From: Deferrisomatales bacterium
GTDB lineage: Bacteria > Desulfobacterota > Deferrisomatia > Deferrisomatales > Deferrisomataceae
Assembly: GCA_024277875.1 (NCBI GenBank)
Contig: JAJRUI010000043.1
Span: 1-39,497, forward strand
Direction of reading: 5' to 3'
Length of the DNA: 39,497 nt
Numbering within the stretch: the first letter of the stretch is position 1; each line of letters begins with the position of its first letter. Shown here in pieces: positions 10,485 through 18,070 of the stretch. Under the pieces are notes generated by a model. That model saw only the letters and a list, made by a program, of their open reading frames with translations. It did no database searches and was not told the DNA's origin. Made by a program: the position numbers and the translations under genes.

Positions 10485-12587
10485 ATGCGCGACTCCAGAC
10501 CCTGGCTCCTGGTCGGCGCGGTCCTCGCCGCTTTCGTCCTTTCCGGCTGCGCCACCTCCAACGACGATGCGGGCGGCGGCGTCCACGCGTCCGGCTGGGC
10601 AGACCCCGCCGCGCACGACACCGCTGCGTTCCACGGCACCGTGGTCGGCAAGGACGGGGACGACGGGTGCCGGGCGTGCCACGGCACGGACCTCGACGGG
10701 AACGGGAAGGCGCCGAGTTGCACCGCGTGCCACTCGGACCCGGGTGGTGGCCACGGTTCGGGGTGGGTCCCCGGAGCTGCCCACGGCGCTGCCGCGGTGG
10801 CGGACTTCGTGGGGTGCCAGATGTGCCACGGCGCGGACTACCGGGGAGGGATCGCCGAGGTCAGCTGCTACCTGTGCCACGACGGCCCAGGCCTCGACCA
10901 CCCGAGCGACGCGTGGCTCGACCCGGCCGCGGACGCCTTCCACGGGGACGACGACGCCGGCTGCGCCCGTTGCCACGGCGAGGACGGCCGGGGCGGCTCG
11001 GCCCGGGTCGGGTGTTTCGACTGCCACTTCGGCCCGGACGGATCCCGGGTGCCCCCGGGGTCGGACTGGAGCCACGGAAGCCTGGTCCACGAAGACCTGG
11101 AACGGGACGGGGCCGTGTGCAATGCGTGCCACCGGATGACCCGGGACGCCCGGGACGATCCGGCCGCGTGCCACGACTGCCACGGCGACAGCGGGCACCC
11201 GGACGGGTGGGCCGCGCCCGACCAGCACGGCGCCGCGGCCAAGGCCGGCTTTGCCGCGTGCCAGGCGTGCCACGGCGAGGACTACCGGGGGGGCAGTGCG
11301 GGCATCGGCTGCTACCTGTGCCACGACGGCCCGGGCCTCAGCCACCCGAACGACACGTGGCTCGACGCGGACGCGGCCGGTTTCCACGGGGACGACGACG
11401 GCGACTGCGCCGGGTGCCACGGCGACGACCTCCAGGGCGGCGCCACGTCCACCGGGTGTTTCGACTGCCACTTCGACCCGGACGGCTCGCGGGTGCCACC
11501 GGGATCGGACTGGACCCACGGCACCCTGGACCACGGCGGGTTCGTGCTGGACCGGGCCGTGTGCGACCGGTGCCACGAGATCAGCCGGGGGTTCGATCGC
11601 GGCCCGGACAGCTGCGACGACTGCCACACAGACGGACCGGCCGTGCACGAGACCGGCCGGACCTGGCTGGACCGGGCCAGCGACGGGTTCCACGGCACCG
11701 AAGTGGACCGGGACGGCACCGGCGGGTGCCGGGCGTGCCACGGTGACGACCTCGGTGGCGGAGTGACCGGCGTGGGGTGCGACGACTGCCACTTCGGCCC
11801 GGACGGGTCCCGGGTGCCGGCCGGCTCCACCTGGGAGCACGGCGCGTGGCCCCACCCGGACCTCGCGGCTTACGAGGCCACGTGCAACGACTGCCACGAA
11901 CTGGACCGCGGCTACGGCCACGGCCCGGACGCATGCCACAACTGCCACGAGGACGAACCCGCGCCCCACGCCACGGACGGGTCGTACCTGTCCCCGGCGG
12001 CGCCGGGCGGCCACGGCAGCGACGCCGCGGCCAACCTGTACGCGTGCGGTTCGTGTCACGGTACGGACGACGGCGCGGGCAACGTGCGGTTCGACCGGGG
12101 GATCCGCGACGCCGGGTGCGAGCTGTGCCACAACCCCCGGACCGCCCACCCGTCCCGTGACGGCGTGGACGACTACCAGTGGTTCGACAACGGGTACACC
12201 CACCGCAACGCGGACCGCCCCACGGCCGCGTGCACCCTGTGCCACGGCGCGGACCTCGAGGGCGGTTCGGGACCCGCGTGCGCCGACTGCCACGAGACCT
12301 CGCCGGTGACGAGCCCGTCCGGGTGCGTGTCGTGCCACGGCGCCCCGCCCTCGGGCGCGGCCTACCCGGACCGGGCCGGGAGGCACGGCGAAGCCGACCA
12401 CCGGCTCGACTGTGCCACCTGCCACGACGGGGCCGGTTTCGGCACCGCGGCCCACTACGACCCGCCCGGGCCGGCCCAGGTCCAACCGCCTGCGGAGGAG
12501 GGGATCGCGTTCACCCAGGCCGGCGGCCAGGTGACCTGCACCGGCACGTGCCACGGGGAGGACCACGACGGGGAGTCGTGGTACTGA
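10485..12587 (+). CDS. Large 25-heme c-type cytochrome lipoprotein
   Basis: The protein has 700 residues from the ATG at 10485 (GGAGAG upstream). The lipobox LSGC (Cys 22) predicts a lipoprotein. I count 24 CXXCH sites plus one CX3CH site (CTGTCH) 13 residues from the C-terminus, followed by GEDHDGESWY, a tail seen in multiheme cytochromes of iron-reducing bacteria. A module of about 148 residues is repeated: one starts at base 10806, the next at 11250, and a partial third at about 11660, each carrying pairs such as CYLCHDGPGL and CFDCHFGPDGSRVPPGSDW. Repetition gives a regular heme wire. Its length and heme number suit an outer-surface electron-transfer protein. The fetA start lies inside its last codons. 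Confidence 0.92.
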   Translation: MRDSRPWLLVGAVLAAFVLSGCATSNDDAGGGVHASGWADPAAHDTAAFHGTVVGKDGDDGCRACHGTDLDGNGKAPSCTACHSDPGGGHGSGWVPGAAHGAAAVADFVGCQMCHGADYRGGIAEVSCYLCHDGPGLDHPSDAWLDPAADAFHGDDDAGCARCHGEDGRGGSARVGCFDCHFGPDGSRVPPGSDWSHGSLVHEDLERDGAVCNACHRMTRDARDDPAACHDCHGDSGHPDGWAAPDQHGAAAKAGFAACQACHGEDYRGGSAGIGCYLCHDGPGLSHPNDTWLDADAAGFHGDDDGDCAGCHGDDLQGGATSTGCFDCHFDPDGSRVPPGSDWTHGTLDHGGFVLDRAVCDRCHEISRGFDRGPDSCDDCHTDGPAVHETGRTWLDRASDGFHGTEVDRDGTGGCRACHGDDLGGGVTGVGCDDCHFGPDGSRVPAGSTWEHGAWPHPDLAAYEATCNDCHELDRGYGHGPDACHNCHEDEPAPHATDGSYLSPAAPGGHGSDAAANLYACGSCHGTDDGAGNVRFDRGIRDAGCELCHNPRTAHPSRDGVDDYQWFDNGYTHRNADRPTAACTLCHGADLEGGSGPACADCHETSPVTSPSGCVSCHGAPPSGAAYPDRAGRHGEADHRLDCATCHDGAGFGTAAHYDPPGPAQVQPPAEEGIAFTQAGGQVTCTGTCHGEDHDGESWY
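10806..11960 (+). repeat. Tandem repeat of a six-heme module inside the 25-heme cytochrome gene
   Basis: Unit 1 (10806-11249) and unit 2 (from 11250) are offset by exactly 444 bases (148 codons) and stay similar at DNA and protein level. A partial unit 3 runs from about 11660 to 11960 and covers the FHG...CXXCHG, DCHFGPDGSRV and HGPDACHNCH parts. The units point to growth of the cytochrome by in-frame duplication. Confidence 0.8.
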
Positions 12588-13258
12588 CCGGCCGGGGGGG
12601 GGAGCCGGCCCTCACGGCCGCGGGCCTCGTCCTGGAAGCCGGGGGAAGCCCCCTCTTGGGCCCCCTGGACCTGGCCGTTGATCGGGGCGGTTGTGTGTGG
12701 ATCGCCGGTCCGAGCGGCGCGGGCAAGTCCACCTTGCTCCGGGCGCTGGCCCGGCTGTGGCCGGCGGCCGGGGGCCGGCTCGAGCTGGCCGGCGAGCCGC
12801 CGGACCACGTCGCACCCCACGCGTGGCGCGCCCGCGCCGTGTTCCTGCCCTCTCCGCCGCCGGCCGTGGGGGCCACCGTACACGAAGACCTGCTGGCCCC
12901 GTTCCGGCTCCGGGCCCGGCGGGGCGTTGCGCCGCCCTCGCCCGACCAGCTCCGCGCCGCCCTGGACGAGCTGGGCCTCGGCGGTGTCGCCCTCGGCCGC
13001 TCCACCCGGCAGCTCAGCCAGGGCCAGCGGGCCCGGGTGGCCCTAGCCCGCACCCTGCTGGCCGGGCCGGACGTCGTGCTCCTAGACGAACCCGTGGCCA
13101 ACCTGGACCGGGCGACCGCTGGCCGGGTGGCCGAACGGGTGCACCGGTTCGTACGGGACGGGGGTGCGGCGGTGGTGGCCGGCCACGGCACGCCGTGGCC
13201 GTGGGTCGGACGCGTGGTGGACCTGGGCGTCGCGACCGGCCAGGAGCATCCGGTGTGA
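12578..13258 (+). CDS. fetA: ABC transporter ATPase, iron-exporter FetA-like
   Basis: The protein has 226 residues. Its GTG start (12578-12580) lies 10 bases inside the end of the 25-heme gene, with GGGGAG just upstream, so translation is coupled. ATPase motifs are clear: Walker A GPSGAGKSTLL, signature LSQGQRARVALAR, Walker B DVVLLDEP and the H-loop GHG. The partner gene immediately downstream is a FetB-family permease; in E. coli FetAB exports iron and protects against oxidative stress. The pairing supports the FetA call better than the ATPase sequence alone. An export substrate of Fe(II) is an inference, strengthened by the cytochrome operon context. Confidence 0.85.
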   Translation: MVLTGRGGEPALTAAGLVLEAGGSPLLGPLDLAVDRGGCVWIAGPSGAGKSTLLRALARLWPAAGGRLELAGEPPDHVAPHAWRARAVFLPSPPPAVGATVHEDLLAPFRLRARRGVAPPSPDQLRAALDELGLGGVALGRSTRQLSQGQRARVALARTLLAGPDVVLLDEPVANLDRATAGRVAERVHRFVRDGGAAVVAGHGTPWPWVGRVVDLGVATGQEHPV

Positions 13259-14043
13259 CCGGAGCGCCGCCGATCGGGCCGTGGCAGCTCGCCCTGGCCA
13301 GCGGGTTCCTGGTGGTGGCCGCGGGCCTGTCCTGGGCCCTGTCCCTGGGCATGGTGCGGTCGCTGCTGGTTGCGGCCGCCCGGGCGTACGCCCAGCTCCT
13401 GGCCCTGGGGTTCGTGCTCGGCTGGATCTTCGGGATCGGCAACCCGTGGCTGGTGGCCGGCGCCCTGGCCGCCATGGTGGTGATCGCGGCCCGAACCGCC
13501 CGCAGCCGGGTGCGGGGAGCCCACGACGCCGTGTTCCTGGACGCCCTGGGCTCCCTGGCCGTCACAGGGTTCACCGTGACGTTCGCGGTGACCGCGTGGA
13601 TCGTGCGGGTCGACCCGTGGTACGACCCCCGGTACTTCATCCCCATCGGCGGCATGGTGGTGGGCAACGGGATGAACGCGGTGGCCGTGTGCCTGGACCG
13701 CCTCCTGGCGGACATGCGGGCCCGGGCCGACGAGGTGGAGGCGCTCCTCGCCCTGGGCGGCCGGCCGTGGGAGGCGATGCGGCCAAGCGCCCGGGACGCG
13801 TTGCGGGCCGGCCTGATCCCCACCCTGAACGCGATGTCCGTGGCCGGCCTGGTGTTCATCCCGGGGCTGATGACCGGCCAGGTGCTGTCCGGCACCGACC
13901 CCCGGGTGGCGGCGGCCTACCAGATCGTGGTGCTCCTGATGATCTCGGCCGCCACCTCTCTCGCGTCGGTGCTGGCGATCCTGGGGGCGGGCCGCCACCT
14001 GTTCGACCGGGAGGAGCGTCCGCTACTGCCGAGGGAACGGTGA
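13255..14043 (+). CDS. fetB: FetB-family (UPF0014) iron export permease
   Basis: The protein has 262 residues and starts at GTG 13255-13257, overlapping the fetA stop (GTGTGA), with CAGGAG upstream. It has about seven hydrophobic helices. Typical family segments are RSLLVAAARAYAQLLALGFV, AMVVIAARTARSRV, YFIPIGGMVVGNGMNAVAVC, the cytosolic helix with EALLALGGRPWEAMRPSARD, and IPTLNAMSVAGLVFIPGLMTGQVLSGTDP. It would form the membrane channel driven by FetA. Last gene of the cytochrome-fetAB run; the following 163 bases hold no gene. Confidence 0.9.
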   Translation: MTGAPPIGPWQLALASGFLVVAAGLSWALSLGMVRSLLVAAARAYAQLLALGFVLGWIFGIGNPWLVAGALAAMVVIAARTARSRVRGAHDAVFLDALGSLAVTGFTVTFAVTAWIVRVDPWYDPRYFIPIGGMVVGNGMNAVAVCLDRLLADMRARADEVEALLALGGRPWEAMRPSARDALRAGLIPTLNAMSVAGLVFIPGLMTGQVLSGTDPRVAAAYQIVVLLMISAATSLASVLAILGAGRHLFDREERPLLPRER

Positions 14044-14206
14044 GGTCCCGGCGCAAGCGTTCCCGGCCGGCGTCCGCCCGCCCCCTCCCCCTTGTCCGGG
14101 TGCCGAAAAACTCCGCCCGTGGCTTCTTCGGCGGCAGCCTCCCGACTGAGGCCCCACCGCAGCGGGCCGGGGACGCCCGGGTGTCCCCCTGCGCCGGGCC
14201 CCGCCT

Positions 14207-14872
14207 TCACGCGTACGGACGGTCGTGGAGTCGGCGGAACGCGCCGTGCCTTCGTGCAGCGCATGTCCAGTGCAGGTTGCCGATGAGCAGGTAGAGCCAC
14301 CGGGGGACGAGGGGCTTTGCCATCAGGTGCACGGCTCGTTCCGGTACGGCCTCCCCCCGGGCGAGGGCGGCACCGGCCTGGTCCAGGGCGGTGCGCACGT
14401 TGCGCACCCGGCCGCCCGCCCGGTCGAGCGGGCGGCCGCCCACGGCACCCCCCCCTCCCAGGGCGAGCCCGCCGGCCCAGGACAGCCCCGTCTCGGCGGC
14501 GAACCGCCGGCAAATCGCCAGGGCGGTGTCGCACTGCGACGCCTCGGGGAAGCGGCAGTTCACCACGGCTGCGAAACGCGGCCGCCCCCCGGCCCGCGCC
14601 CCCCACACGGCGGCCAGTCCCTCGAAGCACCGGACCACTGGCGCGGGCAGGCTGTCGACGTACAAGGGGAACGACACCACGAACAGGTTCGAACGGTCCA
14701 CGGCCCCGGCCAGCTCACCGAGGCCGGCCGGGTCGCGCAACACTTCGGCCACGCGCCGGGTCTCGGCCTGGACGCCGTGCTCCGCGAGGCGGTCGAGGAG
14801 GTAGGCCCCCAGGGCCCCCGAAGTGCTGGGTCCCGCCTTGGGACTTCCCACCAAGAGCAGCGCCCGCCTCAC
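14207..14872 (-). CDS. Flavodoxin-fold NAD(P)H-dependent oxidoreductase
   Basis: The protein has 221 residues from a GTG (14870-14872) that overlaps the stop of the gene before it as GTGA. The FMN phosphate loop follows the first strand (ALLLVGSPKAGPSTSGALG), and VVSFPLYVDSLPAPVVRCFE is the second flavin-binding loop. The C-terminal 40 residues (MAKPLVPRWLYLLIGNLHWT) are partly hydrophobic and may touch the membrane. It belongs to the broad FMN reductase/flavodoxin_2 group; substrate unknown. It pairs with the next gene of the same fold, which suggests two different flavoproteins acting together or a duplicated and diverged pair. Confidence 0.75.
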   Translation of the reverse strand: MRRALLLVGSPKAGPSTSGALGAYLLDRLAEHGVQAETRRVAEVLRDPAGLGELAGAVDRSNLFVVSFPLYVDSLPAPVVRCFEGLAAVWGARAGGRPRFAAVVNCRFPEASQCDTALAICRRFAAETGLSWAGGLALGGGGAVGGRPLDRAGGRVRNVRTALDQAGAALARGEAVPERAVHLMAKPLVPRWLYLLIGNLHWTCAARRHGAFRRLHDRPYA

Positions 14873-15453
14873 GGCGCCCGCCCCACGTCCTGGAGCAGCT
14901 GGTCCAGCCGCGCTTCACGCCGGTCCCCCGGTTCGTCGGTCCGGACCACTCCCGCGGCCCACCGGCCGGCGTGCAGGTTGAGCGCGTTGCGCCGGACGAG
15001 GGTCTCGAACAACCGGTCGCGTTCCCCGTCCTCCCCTTCGGCCGCGCCCACGCCCAGCAGCCGGGGGTAGCGGGGATACCGGAGCCGGTGGTGCACCTCT
15101 CCGTCCACGACTTGGAAGAACGGGGAGACGAGGCAGATCATCCGGTCCAGGGCGTGCTTGAGGGGGGAGGCGTACCCCCCGAACACCACGGGGGTCGCGT
15201 ACACGAGAAGCCCGCTCCCGATGGCGCGGCGCGTGATCTCGCCGGCCCCGTCGTCGATGACGCACCGGCCCGGGGTGTTCGTCCAGCACCCGAAACACCC
15301 GAGACAGGGCGCGATCTCCACGTCGCGGAGGCGAACCGCCTCGGCCCGCCATCCCGCCTGCCCGAGCCGGGCGAGCAACGCGCCCACCACGGCCCCGGCG
15401 GCCTCGTCTCCGTCCCTCGTCCCGTCCAGGACGTACGCTTCGGCAGCTGCCAC
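14869..15453 (-). CDS. Flavodoxin-fold reductase with CXXCXXC motif
   Basis: The protein has 194 residues from a GTG (15451-15453) behind GGAGGAGA; an upstream in-frame start at 15531 has no good ribosome site. The motif CLGCFGCWTNTPGRCVIDDG and the loop YATPVVFGGYASPLKHALDR are typical of iron-sulfur-flavoprotein-like NADPH:FMN oxidoreductases, and they resemble the same parts of the flavodoxin-SCP2 protein at 1692-2870. Cys residues may bind a 4Fe-4S cluster or act in thiol chemistry. Its stop overlaps the start of the second flavodoxin, so the two are translated together. Confidence 0.78.
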   Translation of the reverse strand: MAAAEAYVLDGTRDGDEAAGAVVGALLARLGQAGWRAEAVRLRDVEIAPCLGCFGCWTNTPGRCVIDDGAGEITRRAIGSGLLVYATPVVFGGYASPLKHALDRMICLVSPFFQVVDGEVHHRLRYPRYPRLLGVGAAEGEDGERDRLFETLVRRNALNLHAGRWAAGVVRTDEPGDRREARLDQLLQDVGRAP

Positions 15454-15656
15454 CGGCTGGTCTCCTCCTTTCCCGCCCCGTGATCCGCCGGACTGCGCCG
15501 GGCCGGTGTCCGCACGCCCGGCGGACGCCAACCCTACCCGTTTTCGCGACGGACTGGAACCGGTCCGGGGCTGTACGGTTCTGGAACCGGGATCTCCACC
15601 CCCTTCGCGCCACGCCCGGCCACACCTGCGACCTGCGCCGGGGCGCCCCCCAGCGG

Positions 15657-15692
15657 ACAGGGCGGGCGGCCCCGGAAGGCCGCCCGCCCTGT
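15657..15692 (-). terminator. Perfect 15-bp inverted repeat downstream of the OmpA-like gene
   Basis: ACAGGGCGGGCGGCC (15657-15671) and GGCCGCCCGCCCTGT (15678-15692) are exact complements around a 6-base loop. It lies 37 bases past the stop of the OmpA lipoprotein gene. There is no T-tract on either side, so it is a strong RNA hairpin acting as terminator or 3'-end protector rather than a classical intrinsic terminator. Confidence 0.6.
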
Positions 15693-15729
15693 TCCATCCG
15701 TTCCCGCCACAGGTGCGGGGCGTCCCGGC

Positions 15730-16887
15730 TTACTCGCACCGCAGGATCGCGTAGATCCGCCGGTTCCGGGCCCGGCCCTCCTCGGTGTCGTTGGTCGCGA
15801 TCGGCTGGCTCGACCCGAACCCCTCGGCCTTGAGCCGCCCGGGGTCGATCCCGTACCGGCCAGCGAGCAACTGGATCACGCTCCTGGCCCGGCGCAGGGA
15901 CAGGTCCAGGTTGTACTCGGTGGTCCCCCGGTTGTCGGTGTGGCCCTGGATCACCACCTTGAGTTCGGGGAAGTCCTTCAGGTACTGGGCCACCCGCTCC
16001 ACCTCGGCCAGGTACTCCGGCTTGACCACGTCCGAATCGGTGTCGAAGTTGATCTGCATGTCCACGCACTTGAGCTGCTTGACGTCGTCCGCCGGGTCCA
16101 GCGGGTCGGTGCCGGCCACCGCAACCTCCAGCCCGTCCGAGACCGAGCCGCCGTCGGTGTCCGGGTTGTTCGGGTCGGTCCGGTACGTGAGCACCTCGTC
16201 CCCGTCGCCCAACCCGTCGCCGTCAGTGTCGGGCCGCAGGGGATCGGTGTGGTACTTCTGGACCTCGTCCCCGTCCCACAGCCGGTCCGCGTCGGTGTCC
16301 GGGTTGTTCGGGTCGGTCCGGTGGGTTCGGGTCTCGTCCCAGTCGGTGAGCCGGTCGCCGTCGGTGTCGGCCAGACACCCCTCGGCGTCCACCGGGGCGC
16401 CCCCGGGGGTGTCCGGGCACCGATCGAGGTAGTCGGCCACCCCGTCCCGGTCCGCGTCCCGCGGGCACCCCACCGCGTCCACGGCCACCCCGGACGGTGT
16501 TCCCGGGCACCGGTCGGCGTCGTCCACCACCCCGTCCCGGTCGGCGTCGGGGGGAACGGCCCGGGCCCGGGCGGCCCGGCACTGTTCCACCTTCTTCTCC
16601 AGTTCGCCCACCGCCTCGGCCGCGGTCTGGAACCGGCGATCCACCTGGCCCGGGTCGTGGAACTCCATGGCCTCGTGCCGGGCGTGCTCCACCAGAGCCT
16701 CGGCCCGGGCCAGATCCCGGGGCGCGCAGGTTTCGGCCCCGGCCTGCCGGGCCGCCGCGATCCGCCCCTCGAGGCCGGCCGCCCGGTCCGCGTCGGCCCG
16801 GGACAACTCGTTCACCGCGCCGCACCCGCCCAGGAACAGGGTGCTGGCCGCGGCCAACACAACCGCGAACCGCATCGAGCGCCTCAT
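15730..16887 (-). CDS. OmpA-family lipoprotein with thrombospondin type-3 calcium repeats
   Basis: The protein has 385 residues. A lipobox LGGC (Cys 22) follows the signal peptide. Residues 35-110 are an Ala/Glu-rich helical region (ARAEALVEHARHEAMEFHDP) related to the DUF4398 partner encoded just upstream. Residues about 115-270 hold a run of Asp-rich repeats (DADRDGVVDDADRCPGTPSG, DTDGDGLGDGDEVLTYRTDP) that bind calcium in thrombospondin type-3 domains. The last 115 residues are an OmpA-like peptidoglycan-binding domain (INFDTDSDVV, VVIQGHTDNRGTTEYNLDLS, GFGSSQPIATNDTEEGRARN). It should tether the outer membrane to peptidoglycan. Its ATG overlaps the upstream stop (ATGA). Confidence 0.93.
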   Translation of the reverse strand: MRRSMRFAVVLAAASTLFLGGCGAVNELSRADADRAAGLEGRIAAARQAGAETCAPRDLARAEALVEHARHEAMEFHDPGQVDRRFQTAAEAVGELEKKVEQCRAARARAVPPDADRDGVVDDADRCPGTPSGVAVDAVGCPRDADRDGVADYLDRCPDTPGGAPVDAEGCLADTDGDRLTDWDETRTHRTDPNNPDTDADRLWDGDEVQKYHTDPLRPDTDGDGLGDGDEVLTYRTDPNNPDTDGGSVSDGLEVAVAGTDPLDPADDVKQLKCVDMQINFDTDSDVVKPEYLAEVERVAQYLKDFPELKVVIQGHTDNRGTTEYNLDLSLRRARSVIQLLAGRYGIDPGRLKAEGFGSSQPIATNDTEEGRARNRRIYAILRCE

Positions 16888-17183
16888 CGGTCACCTCCCC
16901 CGGCCGATCCCGCAGCCTTTTTCGCGTGGTCCAGGGCCTTCTCGGCGTACACCGCGGTCTGGGGGTAATCGAACTCCCTCCACTCGTGTTCGGCCAGGTC
17001 CAGGTACACCTCGGCCGCCGCATAGTCGTAGGGCGCGCGCGCCTCGGCTCCGGCCTGCCGGGCCTGGCCGAACGCGTCCCGGGCCTGCGCCAGGGTCTGG
17101 TTGGTCGCGCACCCGCCCAGCAGCGCCAGCCCTCCCGCTGCGGCCGCGGCCAACGCCGCCCTCCTCGTCCATCGCCGTCTCAT
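16884..17183 (-). CDS. DUF4398 lipoprotein
   Basis: The protein has 99 residues from the ATG at 17181-17183 (GGAGGGAG upstream). The lipobox LGGC places the lipid Cys at residue 25. The mature part is a single helical hairpin, ARDAFGQARQAGAEARAPYD then EVYLDLAEHEWREFDYPQTA, as in DUF4398 proteins, which are commonly encoded beside OmpA-like lipoproteins. The stop overlaps the start of the OmpA lipoprotein gene and both share the helical region, so a joint envelope role is likely. No enzymatic function is known. Confidence 0.85.
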   Translation of the reverse strand: MRRRWTRRAALAAAAAGGLALLGGCATNQTLAQARDAFGQARQAGAEARAPYDYAAAEVYLDLAEHEWREFDYPQTAVYAEKALDHAKKAAGSAGGGDR

Positions 17184-17280
17184 CCGCTCCCTCCTTCTGT
17201 GCTCCACCGGGTTCATCGACAACGGGCAGGCTACCCTGGATCCCGGGCCTGTCAAACGCGACAGGCCGGGACGGGAACGG

Positions 17281-17286
17281 TATACT
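17281..17286 (+). promoter_or_regulatory. Possible -10 element for the MoaD-like gene
   Basis: TATACT lies 40 bases upstream of the GTG start. The position 17 bases before it reads GCGACA, a half match to TTGACA. Plausible but weak. Confidence 0.35.
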
Positions 17287-17325
17287 TGGGAACGCGACGA
17301 CTCGGGGGAGGAGAGGGAGGACGCC

Positions 17326-17559
17326 GTGCGCATCCACGTGAAGGTGTTCGCCGGGCTCCGGGACCATGCACCCGGCGGGAAAAGCCCGTTCGACCTGGAC
17401 CTGCCGGACGGCAGCCGGGTGGCTGACGTGCTCGGCCGGCTCGAGATCCCCCCGGACAAGCCCAAGATCGTACTGGTCAACGGCCGCCACACCGACCTGG
17501 AGCGCGTCCTGGCCGACGGGGACGAACTCAGCCTGTTCCCGCCCGTGGCGGGGGGGTGA
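17326..17559 (+). CDS. MoaD/ThiS family small sulfur-carrier protein
   Basis: The protein has 77 residues from GTG 17326 (GAGGGAGG upstream). It has the ubiquitin-like fold of MoaD/ThiS: HVKVFAGLRDHAPG, DLPDGSRVADVLGRLEIPPD, IVLVNGRHTDLERVLADGDE, LSLFPPVAGG. The C-terminal Gly-Gly is the site that is adenylated and turned into a thiocarboxylate for sulfur transfer in molybdopterin, thiamine or tungsten-cofactor synthesis. No MoaE, MoeB or ThiF gene is nearby, so the pathway is open. Its last 32 bases overlap the end of the convergent Gx transporter gene. Confidence 0.85.
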   Translation: MRIHVKVFAGLRDHAPGGKSPFDLDLPDGSRVADVLGRLEIPPDKPKIVLVNGRHTDLERVLADGDELSLFPPVAGG

Positions 17560-18070
17560 GACCGGGTTCGGGCACCAGGGCTGCCACGGCCGCGGCTGCC
17601 GCGCCGGTGAAGCAGCCGGCCACCACGGCCAGGGTCCCCATCACCGGCAGCAGGCCCCAGACCGCCGGGGTGCCCAGCAGCACGGCCGCCGCGGCCAACT
17701 GGGCCACGGCGTGGGCCTGGGCACCCAGCGCCCCGATGCCGGCGTAGCCAAGGATCCCGGGCAGCCGGACCGCGGCAGCCATCACCACCAGGGCCGCGCC
17801 GGTGCCGGACACGGCCAGGAAGAACCCGGGGGACAGCAGCCGGCCGGTGAGCAGGGCCCCCAGGAGCACCTTGCCGGCCGCCACCATCGCGCCCTCCCTC
17901 ACCCCCCACCGTTCCAGGGCCACCAGCACCAGGGCGTTGGACAGCCCCAGCCGGAACCACGGTGCCGGGGACGGCACCGACGCCTCCAGCACCTGGAGCA
18001 CCCCGGCCAGGGCGATCAGGAGCCCCACCCGGGCAAGCCTGCGGGCGCTGCCGTCACCGGCCGACCGCAT
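17528..18070 (-). CDS. Gx transporter family membrane protein (EetB/HepI-like)
   Basis: The protein has 180 residues, mostly hydrophobic with about five or six helices (VGLLIALAGVLQVLEASVPS, WFRLGLSNALVLVALERWGV, AMVAAGKVLLGALLTGRLLS). The LGLSNALVL and KVLLGALLTG segments mark the family annotated as heptaprenyl diphosphate synthase component I or Gx transporter, related to ECF substrate-binding subunits. It follows the NusG-II gene with its start inside that gene's end. In Listeria-type flavin electron-transfer loci a homologous protein (EetB) is encoded beside EetA (NusG-II) and an ApbE; the same trio occurs here. Transport of a quinone or flavin precursor has been proposed elsewhere but is not shown. 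Confidence 0.85.
   Translation of the reverse strand: MRSAGDGSARRLARVGLLIALAGVLQVLEASVPSPAPWFRLGLSNALVLVALERWGVREGAMVAAGKVLLGALLTGRLLSPGFFLAVSGTGAALVVMAAAVRLPGILGYAGIGALGAQAHAVAQLAAAAVLLGTPAVWGLLPVMGTLAVVAGCFTGAAAAAVAALVPEPGLTPPPRAGTG

Noticed and set aside
10806-11960. Regular repeats resembling a CRISPR array
   Set aside because: They are codon-based repeats inside a cytochrome gene, with long diverged units and CXXCH periodicity, not short direct repeats with unique spacers.
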